Part shown: positions 34,111 through 45,253 of the stretch, one piece after another
Layout: each line of letters opens with the position of its first letter
Numbering within the stretch: the stretch's first letter is position 1
Assembly (NCBI GenBank): GCA_032988165.1
Contig: JANTQF010000023.1
Coordinates: forward strand, 62,001-126,000
Direction of reading: 5' to 3'
Origin: Emmonsiellopsis sp. PD_33
Lineage: Eukaryota > Ascomycota > Eurotiomycetes > Onygenales > Ajellomycetaceae
Length of the DNA: 64,000 bases
Translations under genes and position numbers: made by a program
The notes under the pieces: model-generated
Database searches by the model: none
Told to the model about the DNA's origin: nothing
Seen by the model: only the letters and a program-made list of their open reading frames with translations

Positions 34111-35432
34111 ATAATTAGAGTATGGTTAGATCACTGTTTAACTATAGTCTGATTATAAAGTAATTTTCAGTCTAAATATATATTCTTTTAGAGACATCTA
34201 TTATTAATTTCACATTTAGTAATATATTTACTAAATTAATTCATAGCTACCATCATTACTACTATTAACAGAGTAAAGCTGCTACAAGCAAAGAAAAATC
34301 AGCTCTGATAATTCATTTAGGGGGTAAGAATTGAGGTGATGTTGTCATTTAGAAGTTCAAGAATTAAGATGATATTGCTATTTAGAGATTTAAAAATTAA
34401 GATGATGTTTATTTGGGTAATAATCTCACATCTAATAGTATTAGAGAAGAAAAGAATCTTAAAAAGAAAATATCAGCTCTAATAAATATAATATATAGAG
34501 AGATATTCATTAAAAATAAGTGTTCTCTTTCCCACTCTGCTGAAGAAATGAATCTGATTGCAGCTCTATACTTCTTAAGTTTATAATTAAATAATATCTT
34601 GATAATAATAGTAGTTTAGATGTATACTTATATTATTATTATTATTAAGATATCATTTAATTATAGATCTGAAAAGTATAAAGTAGTAATTAGGTTCATT
34701 TCTTCAGCAGCTCTTAGATTTCCCAGTAGTGAAATATACCTCTTTTATATACTAATAAATCTCTATGGCACACTTCCTATTGATTGAGCATTTAAGTGAA
34801 TTCTTACTATATCAGATAAATACACCTAATCATCTCTTTATACATTAAAATGTCAGCTCTGACAATCATGATATAGAGGAAGATACCCACTAAAATGAAT
34901 TAAAATGCTATAGACACTGTTCTCTACATTTCTTTATCTAAATATAGTTGAAGTTGAGTATGAAGTTGAGCTGGATTATTTATAATGAACTTAATTATTT
35001 TTCTTAGAATATTATAGATATTATTTTATTTCATCAATTTTTTAATGAATAATATTATAATATCTTTAACATTAGAGTATACTATCTTTACTCTTATAAT
35101 GATAATTATAATATTAGAATCATCCTGATATTATTCTTTATTATGATAGGTCTAAATCTCATTAAAAATAAGTTTAAGTTTCTTTTCTCACTCTATAGGA
35201 GAAATGAACTTAATTGCTGCTCTATACTTCTAAAATTTATAATTAAATGAGATCTTAGTAATAATAGTAGTGTAAATATATATACTATTAATTAGAATAA
35301 AATATTCTTCATTAAGAATTACATTTATTAATGATGATTTACTAGCCTCTATACTTCTAATAATACTAATTATAATTAATGTGACTTTTAACTTCATCTT
35401 CAGATTCTCCACATCCCTCAACTACTGGTTTT

Positions 35433-35663
35433 GATGATGAGTAGTGGCTCAGATTGATGATAAATAATAGTCTAAATTGATAATAAGTAATAGTCTAGGT
35501 TGATAATAAGTAGTAGCTTAGGTTGATAATAGGTAGTGGCCCAGATTGATGATAGATAGCAGCCCAGGTTGATAATAAGTAGTAGCCTAGGTTGATAATA
35601 AGTAGTAGCTCAGATTGATAATAGATAGTAACTCAGATTGATGATGAGTAGCAGCCTAGATTG
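35433..35663. repeat. 23-bp minisatellite, about ten copies
   Basis: The unit resembles TGATAATAAGTAGTAGCCTAG plus GT, period 23, with starts at 35,501, 35,524 and 35,547 among others. Copies differ mostly by A/G and C/T changes, as expected if transitions accumulated after amplification. Confidence 0.75.
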
Positions 35664-35806
35664 TAATAAGTCTATATAGATATTTATTTTTAATGAATGT
35701 AATAACTTGTAAGTAATCTACTAAAAGAGAAAGAAAATAGATTGATGATATCAGCACAGGTGCAGGATAGATATAGATAGAGAAAAGAAGGCTAGATAGG
35801 AAATGC

Positions 35807-36000
35807 CCTTAATGATTTTAAATGTAATATAAGTGAATGAGAAACATCAACTCTAACAGTTATTATATAGAAGAAAATATCCTTAATGATTTAAATGTAA
35901 TATGAGTGAATGAAAAATATTAACTTCAACAGTCATTATATAGAGAAAATACCCTTGATGATTAAGATGCAATGCAGATGAATAGAAAATATTAGCTTAT
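35807..36000. repeat. About 73-bp tandem repeat, three copies
   Basis: Copies begin CCTTAATGAT (35,807), CCTTAATGAT (35,881) and CCTTGATGAT (35,953), spaced 74 and 72 bp. Each contains an AACTCTAACAGTTATTATATAG-like core; related cores (AGCTCTGACAATCATGATAT) appear singly near 34,855. Confidence 0.65.
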
Positions 36001-36177
36001 CTAGTAGTAAAATATACCTTTTTTATATATTAATATACCTTCATGATGTACTTTTATTTTCTGAGTATTTAGTCTCATCTTATAGAATTAGATATATCAG
36101 CTCATACTCACTATTATAAAGATGTCTTTTAGAAATTAAATCTAATATAAACCTCTCTATTAAGCCTATAGGCATTA

Positions 36178-36386
36178 CTTGATAAATCAACATTATGGTA
36201 CATATTAGTCATCTTCAGAATATTTACTGGGTTAAGTGCTAGATCACTTGATAAATTAATATTATAACACATATTGATTATCTTTAGAATATTTACTGGG
36301 TTGAGTGCTAAATTGCTTGGTAAATTAATATTATAATATATATTAGTAATTTTTAGGATATTCATAGGGTTAAGTGCTGAGTTGTA
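36178..36386 (-). repeat. 69-bp tandem repeat, three copies
   Basis: Copies begin CTTGATAAATCAA (36,178), CTTGATAAATTAA (36,247) and CTTGGTAAATTAA (36,316), exactly 69 bp apart. On the minus strand the three copies lie in one open frame encoding a 23-residue repeat (NPVNILKITNIYYNINLSS-like), which suggests a former repetitive protein. Confidence 0.7.
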
Positions 36387-37399
36387 GGTAGGGGTGTTAT
36401 CCTACATTTAGCCCTGAATGCTACTCATTATGAGAGATATTAGAGTCTACTCTGAGCTTATTATATGAGATTATGTAGGAGAGCTTATTAGTAAATCTTA
36501 CCTATAAGATGCACTAGATGAGCTATCATACTGAGTAGGTATTAGTATGAGAGTCTCCTACTTCTGAGTATATTATTTTTCTATCTTATAGTATTATTTT
36601 TCAGCACCAGACATTATAACTAATTATCATAAAGAGGATGCAGTCTGAATGATGATAATCAGCTGCTACTAGCATGAAAAAAGAGAATAATTATGTATAG
36701 AATAACCTTATAGATTGACTTATTAATTATTATTAAAGAGAATTTTAGGATTTAGGAGTAGCTAAAAAAATGACATATCTTATGTACAATGTAAAAGCTT
36801 GATGCCTTTAGGGCTATATTACAACCTACTCCTAGACTTATGTTGGACTGGTATAATATAGAGACTTGATTTTCATATAGTAGGAAGGCTGATTATTGTG
36901 TAATCCTCAGAATTATCACTTAGAATTGATAGGCCTAATAACTCATTAAACCCAGTTAGACTCATTAATATAACTACAAAAAAGATTCAATTATCATATC
37001 CATATAAATTATAAATAAAAACAGCTTGAATCTAACTAATTTTTGAATTTCTATACTCAATAATATCTCCTTATACAAGCATTATCTAATGGGTTTCATT
37101 ATTGTATAATAAATAAGTATATAATCAACAGTGTCCTAATGAGAATGAGAGATGATACTTAGATATAAAAGTAATTTTTTAGTAAAATTAGAGTAGTCTT
37201 AGCTCTAATTTCAGAATGAATGATTTATTCCAGTCAAGACTATATACCTATCTTAGTTTTTGAAGGAATAGGTGGACATTCAGAAGGTTTAATATTTAAT
37301 TTATTAGAATTCTCAGTATATTCATACTATTCTTTAATGATAGTAAAGATATAAGATTTACCTGTAGGGATTTTCAGGTATAATCTAAAAGGTTCTTTA

Positions 37400-37829
37400 G
37401 CATATATAATTTATTAATTAAAAGAACATCATTGAATTCATAGTCATCAATCTGAATCAGATTAATTAGAAGGGTAAGATAATGTTCATAGATTTTCCTT
37501 AATCTCTCTCTAAGTTCTAGCTGAGAGTTATTAAATGCATCATGAAAAGCAAGTTAAACTGTCCAATGAAAACTCTCCTATTAAAGTAATATCTTTTCAA
37601 TGTTACAATAATTTGTATAGTGAATTAGTTGTTTATAATCTCTATATTTATCCTTCCTCATTAACATATTACTATTATTAGTAGTTCTATATTTCCTAAT
37701 TTTATCAATATAGTGTAGTCTGATATGCATATTCAGTTGGTTTTTCATTTCAATAAAGAATGCATCTTTTTTTGTAGAGAAAGCTAAATCTTACTCTAAA
37801 TCTTCTATTATAGTAAAGATAGAATATTC
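37400..37829 (-). pseudogene. Eroded coding frame, unidentified
   Basis: One minus-strand frame reads about 140 codons with only about five stops, in sequence whose base composition would give far more. It includes stretches such as KKDAFFIEMKNQLNMHIRLHY and ELRERLRKIYEHYLTLL. It may be a transposon structural or polyprotein relic. I could not name the family. Confidence 0.35.
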
Positions 37830-38939
37830 ATCTAGCCTGATTGATATTAACATCTGACTTGGTGTTAGAGATGCTTGTCAGCTCTAACTTACTAACCCTA
37901 TATGAGAAGGAGCCTGGGCTTGTTGTACTATATTTACTACTACATCTAGAAAGAACTGTAGATATTAATAAGTAATAATAATAATTTATTAGATTTCTTT
38001 TAGATTATGAACAGCCAGGTTATATAATAGTAAGATTGAATTGCTTCTTATAATTACTGTAAATATATTAATAGTTAAATTCACTGCTGAGATGCTAAGT
38101 TTTAAGAATACCAGTAAGAGTGTTCTATGAATTTAATTTTTAAGCTATAAATATTTAAGGTCACATCATAATATAAGTAGTATTAGAATGGATGCCTGAG
38201 CATGCTCTTACAGTTAATACTTCTCTAGATGAATAAGAGGTAACTATAGATATATTCATCCTCAGAAGAAAGAAAAGATCTATAATATTTAGAGATACTT
38301 AGTCTTTTCAACTGGAGTTAACACTGATTTCATCAGTATAGAATGAGCCATTTTTGAAATCTCTAAATACTCATTGTGTGTAGAATTGAATGGGAAGAAT
38401 GTAATCAGATTTAAACTTAAGTATATCTTAAATAGATAAGAGTCATTATCTATTAATTTACTTCTTTATTATAACTTTTTTCTCTTTGTCAGGTTTAAAG
38501 CACTCTTTGTCTGACATTGAACCTATTGAGTGTCATGATGATAACACCCATTTTAAATGATATTAAATAATAAATCTGATCTCTTTTAGTCTCTAATTAG
38601 ATAGCTCTGACATGAGTACTCTACACTTAAGTCTTTAATATCAGCATTCTCATTCTGCTGTGGTATATCACTAATAAATGATAAGTAGAAAGAAACAACT
38701 CAAATAGTGTTACTATTAATATTAATCAGAATGCTCTCACTATCTAACTGTAGGAATCTAGAAGATAAGACTCTAATAGTATTTAAGAAGTTTATATTAT
38801 ATGAACTAAATATCATTATGAATAAGTTATTACACTTCTTGCATTCAGCTGTACTCAGAGCTGAGATTTAGTACATACCTATTAAACTCTGATATATATT
38901 CTAATAGAGGTCAAACTCATTAATAAAAAGTTAATAAGG

Positions 38940-39623
38940 AAGGGATAATACTTTCTACTCTCCAGTAAAGATATTCTTTAAGAACTTCCTTCTATAAACT
39001 ATAATCTTTAGCTCTCTACATATTAGTGTTGATCTGCAGTATAGCCAAGTAGTAGCTGAAGCCACATAGAGAACCCTCTGAAGGAAAAAATTAGAAGTAG
39101 AATTCTCAGTTGAGAAGATATTATTAATTTTATTAAAGATATAATTAATAAAGATGTAGGCTCTGAATAGAATAGAGCTTACTAGAATAATATTTAATAT
39201 ATTACTCTTAACTAAAATTATCTCATATTAATGAAAGGGTAGATAAGGACTCTGAAAATTAGGTTCTTCTGCATTCAGAATTAAGTACTGTATAGTAGAT
39301 TGAATCTATAAAATAGTTCTATTAAAATATGAGAATATCTCCTATCTATTCTTTTCAATAAACTGCATTTTACTCATATAATTGAAGTTAGTCTTATCTA
39401 GTTATCTGCATGGACATTTATCATTTTCACACTGATACTATATGAAATTAGAGGGGAAAATTAATTTACTAGTGGAAGGATATAAGGTAAATTCCCTGAA
39501 GCAGTGTTTAATTGAGCTTTCCCAGTTATATAAGTATTATAATTCTATAGGGGAGTCAACAACTTCTGCCATCCTAATATGCATGTGCTGTTGAAACCTC
39601 TGGGACTTAACAAGCTTTAATAC
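38940..39623 (-). pseudogene. Eroded coding frame with CPC motif, unidentified
   Basis: One minus-strand frame spans about 220 codons with about seven stops. It contains blocks of protein-like composition: RMAEVVDSPIEL, YNWESSIKHCFREFTLYPS, YQCENDKCPCR and NYMSKMQFIEKN. The CxxxxxCPC cluster suggests a metal-binding loop. Two CpG-derived stop types (TAG/TAA from CAG/CAA-like codons) are consistent with deamination. Identity unknown. Confidence 0.4.
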
Positions 39624-42600
39624 TAATAAAATCATGTCTTGAAAGTATAAGGACATTAATGTATGATTAATAAAATATTTTTCAGTATGAGAGAATATCA
39701 GTATCTGATCTGAAGAGATAATTGAAATCTATATGTAGTATAGTGAAAGGATTGGGAACTATACCCTATATTTCTTTTTTAGATTTAATAGTTTATTGGG
39801 GAAATTATAAATCAGAGTAATATCCTTCAGAGTCTAGAGAATCTACAGTAATAACTAGTATAGCTCTCAAAATATCTCAGTAGACTCTATCTATAAAGTA
39901 AAGGCTGTTGTAAAAGAATCCATACAATTTTTATCCTATTTATAAATAAGAAGCTCTGTAGGGTTATTAACTATGTAAATATAATTAGCTTTATCATTGA
40001 TGTGTGATGAGGTTATTAGATTATTACCTTAAATAGTCAGATTAGAGGAATTAACCTCTTGAACCTCAGAGTTTCCAGCCTCTTAAGCCCTTAAAGGATA
40101 TTTGAATGTGATATTAATATTATCTATTTTATCCTTCTTAATCTTAGTATAATGATCTATATCATTATTAATATTATTATTCATAGTATATTCATTATCA
40201 GCTAATTTATAAGCTATCTAAATAGTGTTTAGGAGCTAATATATTGTATTTACTTTCTCATTTGATTTGTAGAGCCCATTGTTGGAGTATGTAGCATTTC
40301 TATTATCATTATTTTTAGTGGGCTGGTTGAGTTGATCTGTTACCTGATTTTCTAAGTTAAAAGATTAAGTAAATAATTAAATCAGAATATAAATATATAC
40401 CTCTACATTATCTGGTATGAGCTCTAACATAAAATCCTAAGATTTCATGTTATGATTAAATGTTGGATTATTTATATCAGTATTAATGTAGTTTTTAGAG
40501 GTGTTCTATGATAATTTTGGATGTCAGTCTCTTAGAGCTGAGCACTTATTTGCTCCATAAAGAGTATGTTTTCTAAGATAGTGAAGGCTATGTATGGCTA
40601 TATTGCAGGTTAGATTTTTTTAGAGGAAAAAGTAGGAAAATTGGAAAAGGAGTATGAATATAATAACTTCAAAAAAAGAAATAAAGCTAAATATATACTA
40701 AATATATCTCTGAAAATAAGAGTCTCAAGTCACATTATCTGATAGAATTATGAACTTTAATCTTTTTCATTTCCTTTCATTATCTATAGATTTTCTTCTC
40801 TATTAGATATAATTTCATTTTCATATTATTACCTAACCTACCCACTATCTAGCCATGTCTGCCATTAACTCCTTCAGTTTAGAATTGAGTAGTATGGTTA
40901 ATTTCTATTCTACAAATAAGAACTTTATGAATGTATTACTAACCAGAAGTAGTCTAATAGCTAGGAGGATAGACTTTCTCCTGTAGACCCTATATTTACT
41001 AGGAGTAATAACATATCAATAGAAAGTCAGAATCACATGAGTAATATATTCTCTAATTCTGATGAATAGTGTAATCAGATTATGTCAGAATCCTATAAGT
41101 AAATAAATTGCACATGAGAGAGAAACCTTTAGTAGTAAATAAAATGATTATATCTCCTTACATTCTTCAAAAAAGTAGATGAACTGGTATTATAGGTGTT
41201 TCAGAGTTACAGTCATAAATTATGTATGTGAATTATAGTATAGAATGGCACACTTGATAATTTTCAGATGTGAAAATACAAGACATTTAACTATATGAAG
41301 ATAAGAGTTAATTTAGATATTCAGTGGAATCCAACTGAAAACTCAGCTGAAGTCAGCTATGAGTTAAGATAAATCTAGAGAGGATTAATAGAGGTTTGAT
41401 GATAGGCAGAGAAATATAAAATATAGATTAATTAATAATTCTAGGAGAATATTATTATAATAGGTATAGAAATGGATTTTAGAGATGATGGCTCTAAGTA
41501 CTGATCTGATTATCAACTATAAGGATTAATAATCAGCCATTTTATATATAGAGTGTTTGACAGGGTCACTGATGGGGATTCAGAGTGCTTATGATCAGTT
41601 AATAAAGCTCCAACTTGAATTGAATAGAAAATATTATAGTGCTGAGCTGTGTAGTTGACACTGTCTATAGGTATTTCAAAGTTAGAATAAACTACTAACC
41701 TGTTGATTTTATTATAGGAATATGTCTAGTGGGAAAAAGAGCTAAATAAAGCCAGCTATTTAGAATGTAATATATATAACTACACTGATGAGAAGGGTAT
41801 CTTCCAGCATTTCTTCTAGGGGTTCACTTTGGATAAGTTTTATTAGATATTCTATTAGACTGAGCTGATCCTGAACTATGAACAGTCTGATTCCATAGAG
41901 TAATAATATATTAAATGTATGTATTAGTACCTATAATTCTGAAGATCAATGATTTATATCTCATCTAAAAATATATATGAATCTTACTACCCAGGTTAAG
42001 CTGTAGGATGATCTAGTTGAAAGGGATGAGGATAGATATATCCAAGTTGAAGTATGAAATAAAGTTATTAATTTTTGAGATTATATGGCCTCTATGAAAT
42101 AATATAGTAGTATAAACTAGGGGAACTTTGTAGAGCTGATTATCTATTGAAAATCTAAAAAGAAATGAAAGTCTGATTCTAAAGTTAAGAAGGCTATGAA
42201 GAAGAAGATATACTTTATCTCTATTTCAGGGTAGATAGGATCTATAGCTTTATAAGGTATAACTTATAGCTTTGAATGTGAGATGTGGATTGGTAGCACT
42301 GAGTGTATTTTTAAAATATATTTCTTTTATAAAAATCTGAATAAAATGAATTACTGATTGTAGAGCTAAATATATTGAATAGAAAATAAAGGATTTAATG
42401 ATTTCATTATGGAGAAAATAATTCTAATGTATGATTAGAGAGAATATATGAGTGGGGATTTTCAACTAAATAGTTATATATTCATTTTGGATTGCTTTCT
42501 ATATATCTTCCATATAGTATTAATTTAATTTCAGTATATTTACTGCTGCTAGGTAGTAAAATGAAGTATTTATAAAGTATTTCTAATATCTATCTTAATG

Positions 42601-43105
42601 ATATGATGGAGGGTGTGGGAAATTACTGCACCTACTCTTTATTATTAATATGTACTTGCTTTATAGATCTATATATATATATTTTGGAGCTATTAGTAGC
42701 TAGTTCACATGCATATTCTAAAAACAGTGAGAGTCTATATCATATATTATCTTAAAAGATATCAGTATGAGCTCATTCCATAGTTATATTTGAGTTAGCT
42801 AATTTAGTATATAGAAAATAAAAAGAGATGATGTTGATTTCAGAGGTAAACTGAAAGTAAGTAAACAAAGTGATATATTAATTGCCAGGCAGGATAATCA
42901 GATAACACCTAATTTATTATAAAATGCCCATTTTTTCCTCTTTCTCTTTCTCTTTCTTCTTCTTCAATCATACATCTAATAGCTTAACATTTATCCATTC
43001 CTCCTCTCTCCTATGAGTATTGGAATTTATCCTCTCCTCCCTTACTTATCTTGAAAGATCAGGTAAGTAGTCATTTCATTTGAAGAAGTTTGAACTTTAG
43101 AAGAT

Positions 43106-43690
43106 ATGAGAACTAACAAGATTAGAGACTATAAAATTATAGTCAAAATAATAGCTAGTGAAACACCCATGTGCAAGATCAGATTGAAGAAGAATCCAGA
43201 GGATAGGAAATTAACTACTATAAATAATGATAAAGGGAATATCATCTATTATTATTGCATTTTAGAATATATGTACCTAAAGAACTTGGAGAGACTCTAT
43301 AACTACATTATTAGGTTGAGAAACTCCTATTCTAATTATGTATGAGACAAGAAATCCTACCAGGAAGTTCTAAAAGTACTATTAGAGAGTATCATAGTTG
43401 CACATATCATGCATGTCTTCTATATGAACATTACAAATAATACTGTTAAGAATATACATCAGATGGGCCTACTGAATAAGGTAGAGGAGATCAAGCTGAA
43501 GTTAGTAGAGTTAATTGTAAAGAAAAGTAAAGTAAAAAAGAAAAAGAATATGCAGATAATTATTAGTGAGTAGATAGTAAATTTAGAGCTAATAAAGATA
43601 GAAGTTAAAAAAATTACTATACTTAATATGATGATCTTTAAACTTAAGTAAAGTAGGAAAGTTGAAGAGATCATGCTCAAGTAGTCATTT
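43106..43690 (+). pseudogene. Eroded Lys/Ile-rich coding frame
   Basis: An open stretch of 79 codons (from 43,106) continues in frame after one TGA for about 110 more codons with few stops. The residues are Lys-, Ile- and Thr-rich (for example KNPEDRKLTTINNDKGN and EEIKLKLVELIVKKSK). Compositional drift from C-to-T change would inflate Ile at former Thr codons. Not recognised. Confidence 0.3.
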
Positions 43691-44437
43691 ATAGCTTTTT
43701 TACTGATGAAGATAAATGGATTTCTTGAATTATTATTTTAATTTAGCTAATAAATTATAAATTAGAATATAAAGAAACATTTCAGAGGGATCAGAAGTGC
43801 AATGAACATCTTGAAGTATAAATTAATAATAATAAAGTTTAAGCTGCCTCTCTCCATTTAGAATGTATGTATAATAAATCTAATATAAATAACTTATTAT
43901 TAATTTATATCTTATTTATATAGTAGAAGTGGAAGTTATCCACTTCTAGGAAAATACTATCTTTAAGCTCAAAATGATGTCTATACCCCTCTATATTTAT
44001 AATTCTAATAAAAAGTTTCTTAAATATTTATGTAGAGATAGCATGCAGTTTCTTACTTCTAGTCACTATACTAAAGTCTGTTCCTCAATCTGAGAAATAT
44101 TATGAGTAATACTCTTTAGTTATTAAACTGTTAAATCCTGATAGTGTGATCATCAATGAAGAATCAGAGATAGCTATAGAATTAAGAAAGGTAGATAGAG
44201 CAGGGAGTATGAAGGTGGAGAAAGATGAGTGTGATTTTTTCTAGATTTTTTGAAATAAATTATAGGTCTGTTTTTTCTTTTTTTTTTTCTAGATATATAG
44301 ATAGGGATAATATAATGAATGAATGTTCTTTTTAATTATTTTTCTATTCTAAAAATAAAAATATAATGAAATATCAAAGTTCTATCTTAGAGATGATGTA
44401 TACATAGTAAATCTAATACTCTATAATTATATCATAG

Positions 44438-44820
44438 CTCTAACATGTAGAATGATAGCAGGATAGTGTGATAATTAGCCTCTATTATAATTTACTCTTC
44501 AATATATTTACTAGAGTATTATGTCAGATGAATTGTTAATAAAATATTAACATTATATTTCAGAAAATAATAAAAATATTATTAAATTAAGGTTTACTAT
44601 CATATTATTACTCTAATATATAGAATGGTAGTAGGACAGTGTGATAATTAGCCTTCATTATAATTTACTCTCTAATATATTTGCTAGAGTATTGTGCCAG
44701 ACAAATTGTTAATAAAATATTAATATTATATTTCAGAGAATAATGAGTATATTGTTAAATTAAGGTTTACTAGTATATCATTACTCTAATGCATAGAATG
44801 ATAGTAGAATGGGGTAGAAG
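44438..44820. repeat. 173-bp tandem repeat near right edge of block
   Basis: Units start CTCTAACATG (44,438), CTCTAATATA (44,611) and CTCTAATGCA (44,784), exactly 173 bp apart, two full copies plus a partial third. Each ends with TATTTCAGA-AATAAT-like sequence. A further scrap of the same end (ATTAATGTTAGATTTCAGAG) lies near 44,910-44,930. It may be part of a terminal repeat. Confidence 0.7.
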
Positions 44821-44961
44821 TAGTCTATAATTTTATAAAATAATCACATATTATTAAAATCCTTTATGATTTTAATATATATAGGTTAAAAGCTTTAATA
44901 TAAATGGAATATTAATGTTAGATTTCAGAGAATGGTGATTCCACAGTAAAATCCACTTTCC

Positions 44962-45017
44962 ATGGTGATATGACAGCTCTGATTCATGTAATGGTGTCAG
45001 AGCTGTTGGAGCACCAT
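44962..45017. repeat. Imperfect hairpin at block edge
   Basis: ATGGTG (44,962-44,967), 5 nt, ACAGCTCTGA (44,973-44,982), a 14-nt loop, TCAGAGCTGT (44,997-45,006), 5 nt, CACCAT (45,012-45,017): both arm segments pair perfectly with symmetric unpaired spacers. It lies within 25 bp of the first CpG to the right. Confidence 0.65.
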
Positions 45018-45253
45018 TCTGGTGGACCATGAAAATCCGGTATGGGGGCATACAACCAGACCCTAAGAAACAACCTAAGCTATACATGGCAGGCTGATAC
45101 ATTCATTATGTTGCAAAGAGAACAAGCGAAACAACACGAGCCGCCCGATCAACATGGACATGGTGACACACACAGACAACAGCTATACACCAAAAAAATA
45201 TACCAGAAAAAGTGAGAAATATACAGGTAGTATGTATCATCCAAAAATGAAGG

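Larger units (their letters stand above)
33344..45037. repeat. AT-rich CpG-free block, probable eroded mobile DNA
   Basis: About 11.7 kb of very AT-rich sequence. Reading every line I found no CG dinucleotide between the CGs at 33,342 and 45,038, while CA, TG and GC are common. No intact gene is present, but several frames stay open far longer than expected apart from scattered TAA/TAG/TGA codons, and many internal tandem repeats exist. Onygenalean genomes are known to carry AT-rich, CpG-poor repeat islands derived from LTR retrotransposons; I could not identify LTRs or a reverse transcriptase here. Best reading: repeat-targeted C-to-T mutated DNA, likely heterochromatic. Confidence 0.75.

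Noticed and set aside
35433..35663. CRISPR array
   Set aside because: Direct 23-bp units are contiguous without spacers and lie in a eukaryotic AT-rich block.
33344..45037. Named LTR retrotransposon
   Set aside because: No paired LTRs, primer site or reverse-transcriptase motif could be read; only a general mobile-DNA origin is supported.
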